Shown piece after piece: positions 1 through 8,160 of a stretch of DNA of 64,000 nt. The stretch is from Thiolapillus brandeum (GTDB lineage Bacteria; Pseudomonadota; Gammaproteobacteria; Chromatiales; Chromatiaceae), in NCBI RefSeq assembly GCF_000828615.1, contig NZ_AP012273.1, positions 1,984,001 through 2,048,000 of the forward strand. The letters run 5' to 3'. The notes under the pieces were generated by a model. That model did not search any database. It was not told where the DNA came from and worked only from the letters and a program-made list of their open reading frames with translations. The translations under genes and the position numbers were made by a program. Within the stretch, counting starts at the first letter, position 1; each line of letters starts with the position of its first letter.

Positions 1-1749
1 ATAACGACGTATGGGAGAAGTGAAGTGGGTATAGGCCGGAAAAGCCAGTCCAAAATGACCGATATTCTCGGAAGAATAGATGGCCTGCATCATGGAGCGC
101 AGCAGCACCGTCTGGATCATGTTGGCATCGGGCCTGCCCTTGATCTTTTCAATAAGCTCAGCATAATCCTTGGCTGTGGGCTTGTTGCCGCCGCCCAGAG
201 TCAAACCCAGCTGGGCCAGAAACTGGTGCAGGTCATTGAGCTTGTCCTCACTGGGGGGCTCATGCACCCGGTACAGGGCAGGAATCTTTTTACGCAGTAA
301 CAGGCGCGCCGAGGCGACGTTGGCCACCAACATACACTCTTCGATAATGCGATGGGCATTGTTGCGCGTAGTGGGCACGATGCCACTCAGACGCCCTTCC
401 TCGCTGAACACGAAACGGGTCTCCACCGTATCGAAATCGATGGCGCCGCGTTCCTTGCGTGCATTGTGCAGGGCCTCGTACAGGTTGTTCAGCTCTTCCA
501 GATGAGGCAACAGCCTGGCATGCTTCTTACGCAGCGTCTGATCCCCGTCATAGAGCATGGCCGACACTTCATCGTAGGTGAGGCGTGCATGGGAACGCAT
601 GACTCCCTGAAGGAAGCGCGAACGCATGATGTTGCCCTGGCGGTCGATGAACAGCTCCGCGGTCATGCACAAACGATCCACCTCGGGATTCAGGGAACAC
701 AGGCCGTTGGACAATATCTCCGGCAGCATGGGTACCACACGATCCGGGAAATAGGTGGAATTGCCGCGCTTGTAGCCTTCCTCATCCAGGGCAGTGCCCG
801 GCTCCACATAAGCCGATACGTCCGCGATACACACCAGGAGCTTCCAGCCCTTGGGAGTGCGCTTGCAGTACACGGCGTCATCGAAATCCCGGGCGTCGGC
901 GCCATCGATGGTCACCAGGGGCAATTTACGCAGATCGGTGCGTCCTTCCTTGGCCTCCTCGGGTACTTCCTTGGACAGACCGGCGATTTCCTGCTCCACT
1001 GCTTCCGGCCAGTCCACGGGAATCTCATGGGTGCGAATCGCAACATCGGTTTCCATACCGGGGGCCAGATGATCACCTATAATCTCAACGACCCGGCCAA
1101 TGGGTTGACGCCACTTGGTGGGATGCTCAAGAATCTCGACCACCACCATCTGGCCTTCTTCAACATCGTTGAAATGCTCATCGGGGATAATGATCCGGTG
1201 GGTCATGCGTTTGTTGTCCGGCACAAGGAAACCCACGCCGGCTTCAATGTGTATGCGCCCCACCACCTGGCTGTGAGCGCGTTCCAGAATCTCGACTACG
1301 GAACCTTCGCGGCGCCCGCGTCTGTCCATGCCGGTAACCTGAACCACGACGCGGTCATCATGCCACAGGGGACGCATCTCCCGGGGTGAGATGAACAGGT
1401 CATCCCCGCCTTCATCGGGACGCAGGAAGCCAAATCCGTCCGGATGCGCAATGACACGCCCGGCAATCAGGTCTTTCTTGTTCACCACGCACAGGCCACC
1501 ACGCCGGTTGCGCACCAACTGACCATCACGGATCATGGCCTTGACACGATAACCCAGGGCTTCAACCTGTTTGTCGTCTTTCAGCCCCAGAAGGGCCGGC
1601 AACTCCTCGAACTTGACGGGCACGCCATGAGTTTCCAGGGTTTCCAGTATGAATTCCCGGCTGGGAATGGGATTGTCGTATTTGCGCTCTTCCCGAGCAC
1701 GGTAGGGATCACTTTTGCGTGATTTTTTTTGCTTTCTCGATTTGGCCAC
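1..1749 (-). CDS. rnr: Ribonuclease R, N-terminal 583 codons (runs off left edge)
   Basis: This is a 3'-5' exoribonuclease of the RNB family that degrades structured RNA in the cytoplasm. The minus strand is open from a GTG at 1749 to base 1. The GTG is preceded by AAGGTAATAAGGCCT, which contains plausible Shine-Dalgarno sequences. The protein starts VAKSRKQKKSRKSD, a short basic extension. A winged-helix segment follows (REFILETLETHGVPVKFEEL), then cold-shock/OB domains (HPDGFGFLRPDEGGDDLF near residue 100) and the RNB catalytic core. TIDGADARDFDDAVYC carries the metal-binding aspartates, and the end reads HFTSPIRRYPDL. The C-terminal S1 domain lies outside the window. The GTG start and the missing stop make the gene easy to overlook; the 345-aa reading frame on the opposite strand is its shadow. 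Identity is secure. Confidence 0.95.
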   Translation of the reverse strand, partial: MAKSRKQKKSRKSDPYRAREERKYDNPIPSREFILETLETHGVPVKFEELPALLGLKDDKQVEALGYRVKAMIRDGQLVRNRRGGLCVVNKKDLIAGRVIAHPDGFGFLRPDEGGDDLFISPREMRPLWHDDRVVVQVTGMDRRGRREGSVVEILERAHSQVVGRIHIEAGVGFLVPDNKRMTHRIIIPDEHFNDVEEGQMVVVEILEHPTKWRQPIGRVVEIIGDHLAPGMETDVAIRTHEIPVDWPEAVEQEIAGLSKEVPEEAKEGRTDLRKLPLVTIDGADARDFDDAVYCKRTPKGWKLLVCIADVSAYVEPGTALDEEGYKRGNSTYFPDRVVPMLPEILSNGLCSLNPEVDRLCMTAELFIDRQGNIMRSRFLQGVMRSHARLTYDEVSAMLYDGDQTLRKKHARLLPHLEELNNLYEALHNARKERGAIDFDTVETRFVFSEEGRLSGIVPTTRNNAHRIIEECMLVANVASARLLLRKKIPALYRVHEPPSEDKLNDLHQFLAQLGLTLGGGNKPTAKDYAELIEKIKGRPDANMIQTVLLRSMMQAIYSSENIGHFGLAFPAYTHFTSPIRRY

Positions 1750-1913
1750 AGGCCTTATTACCTTACTGATATTCAAATGTTACAAAGTCGTATTATACGC
1801 ACATGCCAGGCACATGGCGGAAAATGATTGCCGGAAGTCAAGGCCGAAGACATTGAACTTGCTACAATGATGGGATTGAATCTGAAAAACACAAGTCCAA
1901 GGAGCAGTACAGT

Positions 1914-2399
1914 ATGATCAAAAAAGTGGAAGGCGACATCCTCCTCACCAGGGCCCAGGTCATTGCCCATGGTGTATCCGCCAACGACCCCATGAACCAG
2001 GGATTGGCCAAGGCGTTACATGAGAAATATCCTGCCATGCACAAGGATTTCCACCACTGGTGCCACCAGCACCATCCCAAACCCGGTGAGGCTTGGATGT
2101 GGGGTGGCTCCGATGGCGTACGTATCGTGAATCTCATCACCCAGGGCGGAGGTTACGGGCATGGCTCCAAGCCTGAACCAGCTACTTTACCCAACGTAAA
2201 CCATGCGTTGAAATCCCTGCACAAAATGGCTCTCAAGGAAAAATTCGCTTCTATGGCCCTGCCCCGTCTGGCTACAGGTGTCGGTGGCCTGGAGTGGAAA
2301 GAAGTAGAGCCCCTGATTGATAAGCACCTGGGAGACCTGGATATTCCCATCTATGTTTACACCCTGTACCATCCCGGCGTTCAGGCCAGGGAAGATTGA
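1914..2399 (+). CDS. Macro domain (ADP-ribose-binding) protein
   Basis: A 161-aa single-domain cytoplasmic protein. The N-terminus MIKKVEGDILLTRAQVIAHG is the first strand-loop of a macro domain (V.GDI), followed by a glycine-rich turn (VSANDPMNQGLAKALHEKYP). The second signature is LPRLATGVGGLEWKEVEPLI at about 114-133, which corresponds to the phosphate-binding loop of macro domains. Family members bind or hydrolyse ADP-ribose derivatives; the substrate cannot be inferred here. An AAGGAG lies about 11 bases before the ATG. The gene is divergent from rnr and stands alone before the tRNA gene. The fold call is firm and the function is open. Confidence 0.85.
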   Translation: MIKKVEGDILLTRAQVIAHGVSANDPMNQGLAKALHEKYPAMHKDFHHWCHQHHPKPGEAWMWGGSDGVRIVNLITQGGGYGHGSKPEPATLPNVNHALKSLHKMALKEKFASMALPRLATGVGGLEWKEVEPLIDKHLGDLDIPIYVYTLYHPGVQARED

Positions 2400-2469
2400 T
2401 GGTTGACAGAACCCCCTGACACCTTGTACAGTGCGCGCCTCAAGAACGAAGGCCTTGCCTGAAATTCTT

Positions 2470-2556
2470 GCCGAGGTGGTGAAATTGGTAGACACGCTAG
2501 CTTCAGGTGCTAGTGGGGGCAACCCCGTGGAGGTTCAAGTCCTCTCCTCGGCACCA
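2470..2556 (+). tRNA. tRNA-Leu (CAG)
   Basis: An 87-base class II tRNA. The acceptor arm GCCGAGG pairs with CCTCGGC, followed by A and an encoded CCA. The D-loop contains AATTGGTAGAC. The anticodon arm is CTAGC-TTCAGGT-GCTAG with anticodon CAG. The variable arm is GGGG-GCA-CCCC, and the T-arm contains GGTTCAAGTCC. The long variable arm and CAG anticodon assign leucine, decoding CUG. Confidence 0.97.
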
Positions 2557-2565
2557 ATACCCCGA

Positions 2566-2597
2566 AAAGGGCTGTGCATTGGTACAGCCCTTTTTTT
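2566..2597 (+). terminator. Rho-independent terminator after tRNA-Leu
   Basis: The stem AAAGGGCTGT pairs with ACAGCCCTTT around an 8-base loop and runs into a T-rich tract (CCCTTTTTTTATG). It begins 10 bases after the CCA end and would end the tRNA transcript. Confidence 0.88.
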
Positions 2598-2638
2598 ATG
2601 CCTGGAAATTCACCTGAACCCACAGATTCAGGAATCAG

Positions 2639-4258
2639 TCAGGACCCCGCCATGAGCTTGAGATAGGTTTTCGCCTGCAGAATCTTCAATGCCTTGAGGT
2701 GGCCCCGGTAATCTGTCGCATAAACAGTACTGACCAGAGGCAGTCGCTCCTTTACATCATTGATGATGACCAGGTCATTGGGATGTTTCCTGGCCCAGAC
2801 CAGAACAGTTCGGCCATTCAGGTGCTTCACCGGATGCTGCAAACGCCCCAGGAAATTGAACTGCCCGTGATATTTGCCAATATAAGCCAGCTGACGCCCC
2901 TGATCCTGATACTGCCTGACCTGCTGGCTGATCCCGCGCAAATCATAAGCCCTGCCACCGGCGCTCATCATTGCAGACTGAAAACAAAGCACCATCAACA
3001 TTGCAGCAGCGGCAATTCTTGGCACCCCCTGAGGCAAAACATCATTCGGCAACCAAAGAGCAAGAATACCTGCCCCAAGCAGCACTCCTCCCCACAGGGG
3101 AGACAAGCGGGGAATCCACCAGGCGATATCCCCATAGGCGATATAAGGCACTCCCAGCAGCAACACCCCGGATACCAGGAGCATCAGCACCGCCAGATCC
3201 GGCATGCGCCGGCGTATCCCCGGGCCGGATTGCGCGTACAGCCAAGCCAGAACCAGGGCCAGCGCAGGCAAGGTCGGAAGCAGGTATTTGATCTGCTTGC
3301 CACTCACCAGGCTGAACAGCACCAGGGTTGACAGTATCCAACTGGCCAGAAAGCGCAGCCCTTGATCGTCTTTGGCTGCCTTGAGATGCCCCAGAACCTT
3401 CCACAATCTGGGCCACAGGAACCAGGGAAGCAGCAACACGGGAAGCATGGGAAGATACCACCACCAGGGTTCCCGGTGCGCAAAGGAATTGACCACCCGG
3501 TTGGCAGTTTGTCCCCAGAAAATGGCATTCCTGTAGGCCTCTCCTCCCTGTATGCCTGCAGGAATGGCCCAGGCCAGTACCATGACCGCACCACCGAACA
3601 CACACAGAAACAGGCGGCCATACCACCCGCCCCAGCTCCCGGAGTACCCCCTTACCCACAGCGGGCCCAGGAGTCCGGCAGGCAACAGGTGCAGAAGAAT
3701 GACCGGCCCTTTGGCCAACAGCCCCAAACCCATGGCCAGAGCCAACAGCCACCATCCTCCAGCTCTGCCACGGCCAGCATCCACCAGGCCCAACATACCC
3801 AGCAGTGTGCAAAGCACCAGTAGCATGTCGAACTGAACCAGGGTATAGAACAGCAACCATACAAAGCTGCCAAACAGCAGCCAGGGAGCTGCGACCGCGA
3901 CTTGCGGCTGCTGGGGCCATAAACGCCGCGCCAACAGTTGCACCAGGTACAGACAAGCCAGGGACACCAGAGGAGAAATCAGCCGTGGCCAGGTTTCATT
4001 GACACCAAAAAACCACCAGCCCAGGTGCATCAACCAGAACAGCAATGGCGGCTTGTGGGCATAAGTCTCACCATTCAGATGGGGCACCAGAAAATCGCCA
4101 TTGCGCCACATTTCCCAGGCCACACTCAGGTAGCGGGTTTCGTCCACAGGAATCAGTGGGCGCAGCCACAGGGCCGCAAGAAGCAGGATCAACCAGTAGA
4201 AAAACAGCAATCCCCAGCGGGTCTTCAGGTCGTTTTGGGGGCGATTGTCCTGGTTCAC
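2639..4258 (-). CDS. GT39-family (ArnT/PMT-like) membrane glycosyltransferase
   Basis: A 539-aa integral membrane protein with about 11-12 hydrophobic segments. Near the N-terminus it reads LWLRPLIPVDETRYLSVAWE, the acidic periplasmic loop of ArnT-type enzymes (the DE pair is catalytic in the family). It is followed by HKPPLLFWL, also typical of GT39/GT83. Family members transfer a sugar from an undecaprenyl-phosphate donor to lipid A or protein on the periplasmic face. The start is a GTG overlapping the stop of the TVP38-like gene (GTGA), so the two are translationally coupled. With the GT2 enzyme at 5154-5873, it suggests a lipid-linked sugar made in the cytoplasm and transferred outside. 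The sugar and acceptor are unknown. Confidence 0.85.
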   Translation of the reverse strand: MNQDNRPQNDLKTRWGLLFFYWLILLLAALWLRPLIPVDETRYLSVAWEMWRNGDFLVPHLNGETYAHKPPLLFWLMHLGWWFFGVNETWPRLISPLVSLACLYLVQLLARRLWPQQPQVAVAAPWLLFGSFVWLLFYTLVQFDMLLVLCTLLGMLGLVDAGRGRAGGWWLLALAMGLGLLAKGPVILLHLLPAGLLGPLWVRGYSGSWGGWYGRLFLCVFGGAVMVLAWAIPAGIQGGEAYRNAIFWGQTANRVVNSFAHREPWWWYLPMLPVLLLPWFLWPRLWKVLGHLKAAKDDQGLRFLASWILSTLVLFSLVSGKQIKYLLPTLPALALVLAWLYAQSGPGIRRRMPDLAVLMLLVSGVLLLGVPYIAYGDIAWWIPRLSPLWGGVLLGAGILALWLPNDVLPQGVPRIAAAAMLMVLCFQSAMMSAGGRAYDLRGISQQVRQYQDQGRQLAYIGKYHGQFNFLGRLQHPVKHLNGRTVLVWARKHPNDLVIINDVKERLPLVSTVYATDYRGHLKALKILQAKTYLKLMAGS

Positions 4259-4926
4259 GATACGGCTTCTTCCTCATCTGCCAGACTGACCACGATCTTT
4301 TCGTTGCGGTAACGCTGCAACAGGTACATACCCAGGAGGCCGGAGATGACAAACAACAGCGCACCCAGCCCCATGCGCAGTACCGGATCGACACTGATAC
4401 CGCTACCCACCAGGGCAAACACAATGTTCTGCGGCAGGTAGCCGATAGCCGAACCCATGAGGAATGGCAACACCGGAATCCTCGATATGCCCGCCGCCAG
4501 GTTGACCACCAGGTTACTGCCTACGGGAAACAGGCGAATCATCAGGGTCTTGGTGAAGGGGCTGCGCTCGATGAAATCATCGATCCTGCGGATCTTGTCC
4601 GGATAATGCGCGGCAATCATGTCGGCGCTGAACCAGCGGGCATAGTAGAAAGCCACCAGGCAGCCCATGATGCTGGCGATCTCCACCAGCAACACCCCAT
4701 AGGCAAAACCAAATCCATATCCTGCAAGGATGGCGACGAATTGGCGGGACAATCCCACAGCTACAAACAGGCTGCTCAGAGCCAGGAACAACACCTGCCC
4801 CCGGAGGCCATGATTGCGGATGTTGGCATCGATCCAGTCCTTGCCCAGCATGTCCCCCAGCAGCCAGGCAAGCACCAATATTCCAGCAATGAGTAGCAGC
4901 CCCCGAGCAAGAAAATGCAGTTTCAC
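4255..4926 (-). CDS. TVP38/TMEM64 (DedA-superfamily) membrane protein
   Basis: A 223-aa membrane protein with about five hydrophobic segments. The central VALGLSRQFVAILAGYGFGF-like stretch and the later FPVGSNLVVNLAAGISRIPV match the conserved SNARE-associated/VTT domain (F.PG...n..aG). Family members are implicated in lipid transport or scrambling; the role here is unproven. The frame is open further upstream to 5130, but that extension is translated dispersed repeat. The GTG at 4926 has GGAAGG at about 7 bases and begins exactly where the conserved N-terminal membrane segment starts, so I take it as the start. Its stop overlaps the next gene's GTG. A repeat copy separates it from the GT2 gene upstream. 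Confidence 0.82.
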   Translation of the reverse strand: MKLHFLARGLLLIAGILVLAWLLGDMLGKDWIDANIRNHGLRGQVLFLALSSLFVAVGLSRQFVAILAGYGFGFAYGVLLVEIASIMGCLVAFYYARWFSADMIAAHYPDKIRRIDDFIERSPFTKTLMIRLFPVGSNLVVNLAAGISRIPVLPFLMGSAIGYLPQNIVFALVGSGISVDPVLRMGLGALLFVISGLLGMYLLQRYRNEKIVVSLADEEEAVS

Positions 4927-4991
4927 CTTGCCTTCCCGGGAATGCACAAACCAGATCCAGGTATCAGCATAATCCACACGAGCCTGCCTCG

Positions 4992-5157
4992 ACAGGTTGT
5001 TGAAAAACGCCGCTTTTCCATTGGCGGATTGCCGTGCAGGAATGTACGGCCATTTCCAATAACCATAAGGCATTGAAAATCGGGGAAAGACAAAATCCCA
5101 TTTTTGTCTTTCCGGGATGAAAAAGACCACGAAAGGGCTTTTTCAACATCCTGTTAA
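4992..5157 (+). repeat. 165-bp four-hairpin repeat, copy A (most diverged)
   Basis: It runs from ACAGGTTGTTGAAAAACG to GGGCTTTTTCAACATCCTGTTAA. It contains the same ordered inverted repeats as copies B-E: GCCGTGCA/TGTACGGC, CCATTTCCAAT/GCATTGAAAAT, AAAGACAAAA/TTTTGTCTTT and a terminal AAA-rich stem. Relative to the other copies, one C-G pair in the first hairpin has become T-A, a paired change. The TAA stop of the GT2 gene lies inside the right end at 5154-5156. The copy also accounts for the spurious N-terminal extension of the TVP38-like frame. Confidence 0.85.
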
Positions 5158-5873
5158 AGCTCCCTGATGTCAGGACGCTTGCCCCGGCGTTGCAGCCACA
5201 ACACGCCCATCATATCCACAATGCCTGTCCAGAGCCGGTTATGTACGCCGTATTTGCTTTCGCCTTTGTGGCGCGGACGATGGTTCACTTCCACGGACTG
5301 CAGCTTCTTGCCGCTACGCAGAATCAGGGCCGGCAGGAAACGGTGCATGTGGTCGAAATACGGCAGTTCCAGAAAGGCTTCCCGGCTAAACAGCTTGAGA
5401 CCACAGCCCGTATCAGGAGTGTCGTCCTTGAGAATCCGGGCGCGCACACCATTGGCCAGACGGGAAGAAAACTTTTTCAGGGCGCTGTCCTGTCGCTTGC
5501 GACGCCAGCCGGCGATCATACACAGATCAGGATCCCTGTCTTCCTGTTGTACCAGAGAATACATGGCGGGAATGTCCGCCGGATCATTTTGTCCGTCACC
5601 ATCCAGGGTGGCAATCCAGGGCGACCGGGCGGATTTCACCCCGGTGCGCACGGCGGTACTCTGACCACAACTCCTGGCATGACTGAGCACCCGCAAGTGT
5701 TTGTCGTTCCGGCACAGGGTCTCGAGAGTAGCCAGGGTTTCGTCCGTACTGCCATCGTTCACATAGATGATTTCATAGTCCAGGCGGCCTTTCAGGGCAG
5801 CGTGAATCTCATCGATCAGCGGCTTGAGATTATCCTGCTCATTGAAAACAGGTACGACAACTGACAATTCCAT
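5154..5873 (-). CDS. GT2 polyprenyl-phosphate glycosyltransferase (ArnC/DPM1-like)
   Basis: A 239-aa GT-A fold enzyme. The N-terminus MELSVVVPVFNEQDNLKPLI is the nucleotide-sugar-binding motif, then VNDGSTDETL and the metal-binding TLDGDGQNDPADI (DXD-type) around residue 95. HKGESKYG near the C-terminus is typical of dolichol/undecaprenyl-phosphate mannosyl or glucosyl transferases. Unlike ArnC it lacks obvious C-terminal membrane helices. I use ATG 5873 rather than the in-frame TTG at 5885. It is first in the minus-strand group GT2-TVP38-GT39, although a hairpin repeat sits directly at its stop and may end most transcription. Role: to build a lipid-linked sugar donor on the cytoplasmic face. 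Confidence 0.85.
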   Translation of the reverse strand: MELSVVVPVFNEQDNLKPLIDEIHAALKGRLDYEIIYVNDGSTDETLATLETLCRNDKHLRVLSHARSCGQSTAVRTGVKSARSPWIATLDGDGQNDPADIPAMYSLVQQEDRDPDLCMIAGWRRKRQDSALKKFSSRLANGVRARILKDDTPDTGCGLKLFSREAFLELPYFDHMHRFLPALILRSGKKLQSVEVNHRPRHKGESKYGVHNRLWTGIVDMMGVLWLQRRGKRPDIREL

Positions 5874-6172
5874 GAAAACAGGCAATCTCTATATTTTTGG
5901 GTGAATGAAACCATGGCAACAGGATGATTGGATAAATCCGGCGGTGCCACCCACAGGTCCAACCAGGACTTCCCGTTGTTTGTACGCCAAGGAATCCCTG
6001 ATCAGGTCTCGAGGCAGGATACGAGTTTACGGCCCAATCAGAAGTTCCCTGACCATGACTCGCGCATTATACCTCATGAAACCACAAACTTCCGCGCCAG
6101 AGCGTCACACCTCAATGCGGATAAATAGCGCTATACTTCTAAGAACAATCTTTCTACGGGGGAATACTTAAC

Positions 6173-6727
6173 ATGAACATATGGGGAAAACTTCTACTGG
6201 GTAGCCTGCTGGCTGCGAGCACACAGGCCAGCCTGGCCCTGGAAATGCAAAGCCCTGATGTGAGCAATCAGGTGCGCATGAAAAAACAACAGGAATACAA
6301 GGGCTTTGGCTGCGACGGAGGCAACATCTCCCCAACGCTCAGATGGAAAGACATACCCTCTGGAACCAAGAGCTTTGCCCTGACCATCCATGATCCGGAT
6401 GCACCCAGAAGTGGCGGCTGGTGGCACTGGGTGGTATTCAACATCCCCCGGGATACCCGGATACTGCCCGCCAATGCCGGTGACCCGGCTTCGGGGCTTA
6501 TGCCGAAACAGGCAGTACAATCAAAAACGGATTTTGGCGTCGGCGGCTACGGTGGCCCCTGCCCTCCCAAGGGACATGGCATCCATCACTACAACATTAC
6601 CCTGCATGCCCTGGATGTGGAAAAGCTTCCATTGAAAGCGGATACGCCCGCAGCCGAGGTAAAACGCCACATCGACCAACACCGGCTGGCAGACAGCACC
6701 ATAACCGGACTGTATTCCAGGAAATAG
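6173..6727 (+). CDS. Secreted YbhB/YbcL-type PEBP (Raf-kinase-inhibitor-like) protein
   Basis: A 184-aa protein with a Sec signal peptide (basic start, LLLGSLLAASTQASLA, cleavage near residue 23). The mature part has FGCDGGNISPTLRWKDIP, then FALTIHDPDAPRSGGWWHWV, which is the PEBP DPDAP signature with its HW pair. A later segment reads GGYGGPCPPKGHGIHHYN. Bacterial members are small beta-fold proteins of unsettled function, probably binding phosphorylated or other small ligands. GGGGGA lies 9 bases before the ATG. It is a single gene, followed by a short AAAAAGC/GCTTTTT hairpin shared with the convergent gene. Confidence 0.9.
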   Translation: MNIWGKLLLGSLLAASTQASLALEMQSPDVSNQVRMKKQQEYKGFGCDGGNISPTLRWKDIPSGTKSFALTIHDPDAPRSGGWWHWVVFNIPRDTRILPANAGDPASGLMPKQAVQSKTDFGVGGYGGPCPPKGHGIHHYNITLHALDVEKLPLKADTPAAEVKRHIDQHRLADSTITGLYSRK

Positions 6728-6728
6728 A

Positions 6729-6764
6729 GGCTGTCGAAAAAGCTCATGGAAGGGCTTTTTCAAC
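6729..6764. repeat. Solo end-hairpin of the 165-bp repeat family (possible bidirectional terminator)
   Basis: GGCTGTCGAAAAAGC, a short loop, then GGGCTTTTTCAAC. This matches the terminal hairpin of the 165-bp family without the rest of the element. It starts one base after the PEBP stop codon (TAG 6725-6727) and sits between two convergent genes. It could end transcription in both directions. Confidence 0.6.
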
Positions 6765-6778
6765 TTCCGGGCAGTGCC

Positions 6779-7231
6779 TCAGGATGGCGCTTCAGCAGCA
6801 AAGAAACGTCGCGCCACCCTGCGGCCGGCCCAGGCAGTAAGCAGATAGCCGAGATAGATGGCAATCACCTCTCCCAGATCCAGCCAGAAAACATCCAGGG
6901 ACACATTCGTTCCGTTCAGATAGGCCATGGCAATCATGGACAACTGGATGACTACAATGGGAGTGGCATAAATCAGGCTCATGACTGACGGACGATACCC
7001 GCCACTGACCATCTCAAACAGAAACACGCTGAAAAAGCCTGCGATCAATGCCCCTGCAAAAGCCACCAGAGCCAGCACTGCCGCAAGAATCAGCCTGGTG
7101 GGCTCACTCCCCAGGGATTTGATCACCGGCACCAGGTAAATGTTCATATAGGGAGTGGCTGAATAATAGAGCAACACGCCCAGAGTCATGAGCAACAGAC
7201 TTGCCACTACCGGCAACAGTTTTCCTTTCAT
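6779..7231 (-). CDS. Hypothetical four-helix membrane protein
   Basis: A 150-aa protein with four predicted membrane segments, at about 8-28, 48-72, 86-106 and 118-138. It ends in a basic then acidic tail (GRRVARRFFAAEAPS). I do not recognise the family. It begins 3 bases after the stop of the Lys/Ala-rich membrane protein on the same strand, so the two form an operon and perhaps a complex. A shared function cannot be inferred from sequence. Confidence 0.7.
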   Translation of the reverse strand: MKGKLLPVVASLLLMTLGVLLYYSATPYMNIYLVPVIKSLGSEPTRLILAAVLALVAFAGALIAGFFSVFLFEMVSGGYRPSVMSLIYATPIVVIQLSMIAMAYLNGTNVSLDVFWLDLGEVIAIYLGYLLTAWAGRRVARRFFAAEAPS

Positions 7232-7234
7232 GGC

Positions 7235-7909
7235 TCAGGGCTTTTCCGGAGCAAGCAGCAACGCATCCCAGAGCTGACGCACTTGTTCTTCCGGCAGGGG
7301 CTGTGGTTGGGCAGCCGAAGGGCTCGTAACAATGATTTCTTCCTCGATGACGACAACTTTCCCTGCCGGGGCTTCTGCGGGCGCGGCCGGTTGTTCTGCA
7401 ACCGGCGTAGCCGATGAAGGAGAGAAGTACGACCAGATACGATCCATATCCATGCCCTTGAGTTCTCCAAACTGCATCATCACATACATCAGGGCAGCAA
7501 TGGCTGCCAGCACCAGAGCCAGGGCCAGATTCAACCACCAGGTCGCACTGGTATCGGAATCAGTTTTACTGTGTTGTGGAGTGAATTCCTTCCGGTCCGG
7601 GGCCGGGGAAGCCTGTACCTGAGACTCGCCAGGCCTGGTTTCCCTTACAGGCTCGTCCTTTGCCTGAGTTGCTGGCCCGTCTTTGGATTTGTCTGTTTTT
7701 GCCGTCACGGACTTTGCCGGGTCAGTCTTGGGTTGCCCTGCCTTTGCTGAAGGCTTCCTGGCAACCTTCTTCTTCGCCACAGCTGTTTTTTTCACTGCCG
7801 CCTTTTTCTTCGCCGCCTTCTTCTTGACCGATTTTTTGGCTGTCTTTTTCTTCGCAACCTTCTTCTTTGTTTCCTTGGTCGCGGTTTTTTCCTTCTCTTC
7901 ATCTGCCAT
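7235..7909 (-). CDS. Lys/Ala-rich (histone-H1-like tail) single-pass membrane protein
   Basis: A 224-aa protein in three parts. Residues 1-100 are almost only K, A, T, V and E, with KKXAKK-type repeats like those of histone H1 tails and AlgP-like proteins. One membrane helix follows (WWLNLALALVLAAIAALMYV, about 123-142). The C-terminal part is about 80 residues, Pro/Ala/Glu-rich. The start is ATG 7909, with AAAGG 8 bases upstream; a GTG three codons earlier is possible. A lysine tail next to a membrane helix could bind DNA, nucleoid, acidic lipid or polyphosphate at the inner membrane. That is inference. It forms an operon with the membrane gene downstream. Confidence 0.72.
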   Translation of the reverse strand: MADEEKEKTATKETKKKVAKKKTAKKSVKKKAAKKKAAVKKTAVAKKKVARKPSAKAGQPKTDPAKSVTAKTDKSKDGPATQAKDEPVRETRPGESQVQASPAPDRKEFTPQHSKTDSDTSATWWLNLALALVLAAIAALMYVMMQFGELKGMDMDRIWSYFSPSSATPVAEQPAAPAEAPAGKVVVIEEEIIVTSPSAAQPQPLPEEQVRQLWDALLLAPEKP

Positions 7910-7992
7910 GATGGACACCTTCGTTCAGACGGGTAATAGGTTGGTAATGCCAGTAATGGCCTGCAATGTCCGGCCATTGCGGGGTTAATGGA

Positions 7993-8159
7993 TTAACAGG
8001 CTGTTGAAAAACACCATTTTTCGGCAGCCTGATTGCCGCACAAGGATGTGCGGCCATTTTCAATGACCATAAGTCATTGAAAATGGGGGAAAGACAAAAT
8101 CGTGTTTGTCTATTCGAGTTGAAAAAGCCCATGGATGGACTTTTTCAACACCCTGTTAA
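7993..8159 (+). repeat. 165-bp four-hairpin repeat, copy B
   Basis: The ends are inverted: TTAACAGGCTGTTGAAAAA on the left, and TTAACAGGGTGTTGAAAAA as the complement of the right, with one mismatch in 19. Inside are GCCGCACA/TGTGCGGC, a perfect 14-bp CCATTTTCAATGAC stem, AAAGACAAAA against a shorter complement, and the GAAAAAGCCC end hairpin. The right end lies one base beyond the rimI stop (TAG 8161-8163), in the 3' UTR. Confidence 0.9.
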
Positions 8160-8160
8160 G

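Noticed and set aside
352-1389. 345-aa plus-strand ORF at the left edge
   Set aside because: It is the shadow of rnr on the opposite strand. The minus-strand frame has all RNase R motifs; this one has none.
4927-5130. N-terminal extension of the TVP38-like protein
   Set aside because: The extra residues are largely translated repeat copy A. The GTG at 4926 has a better ribosome-binding site.
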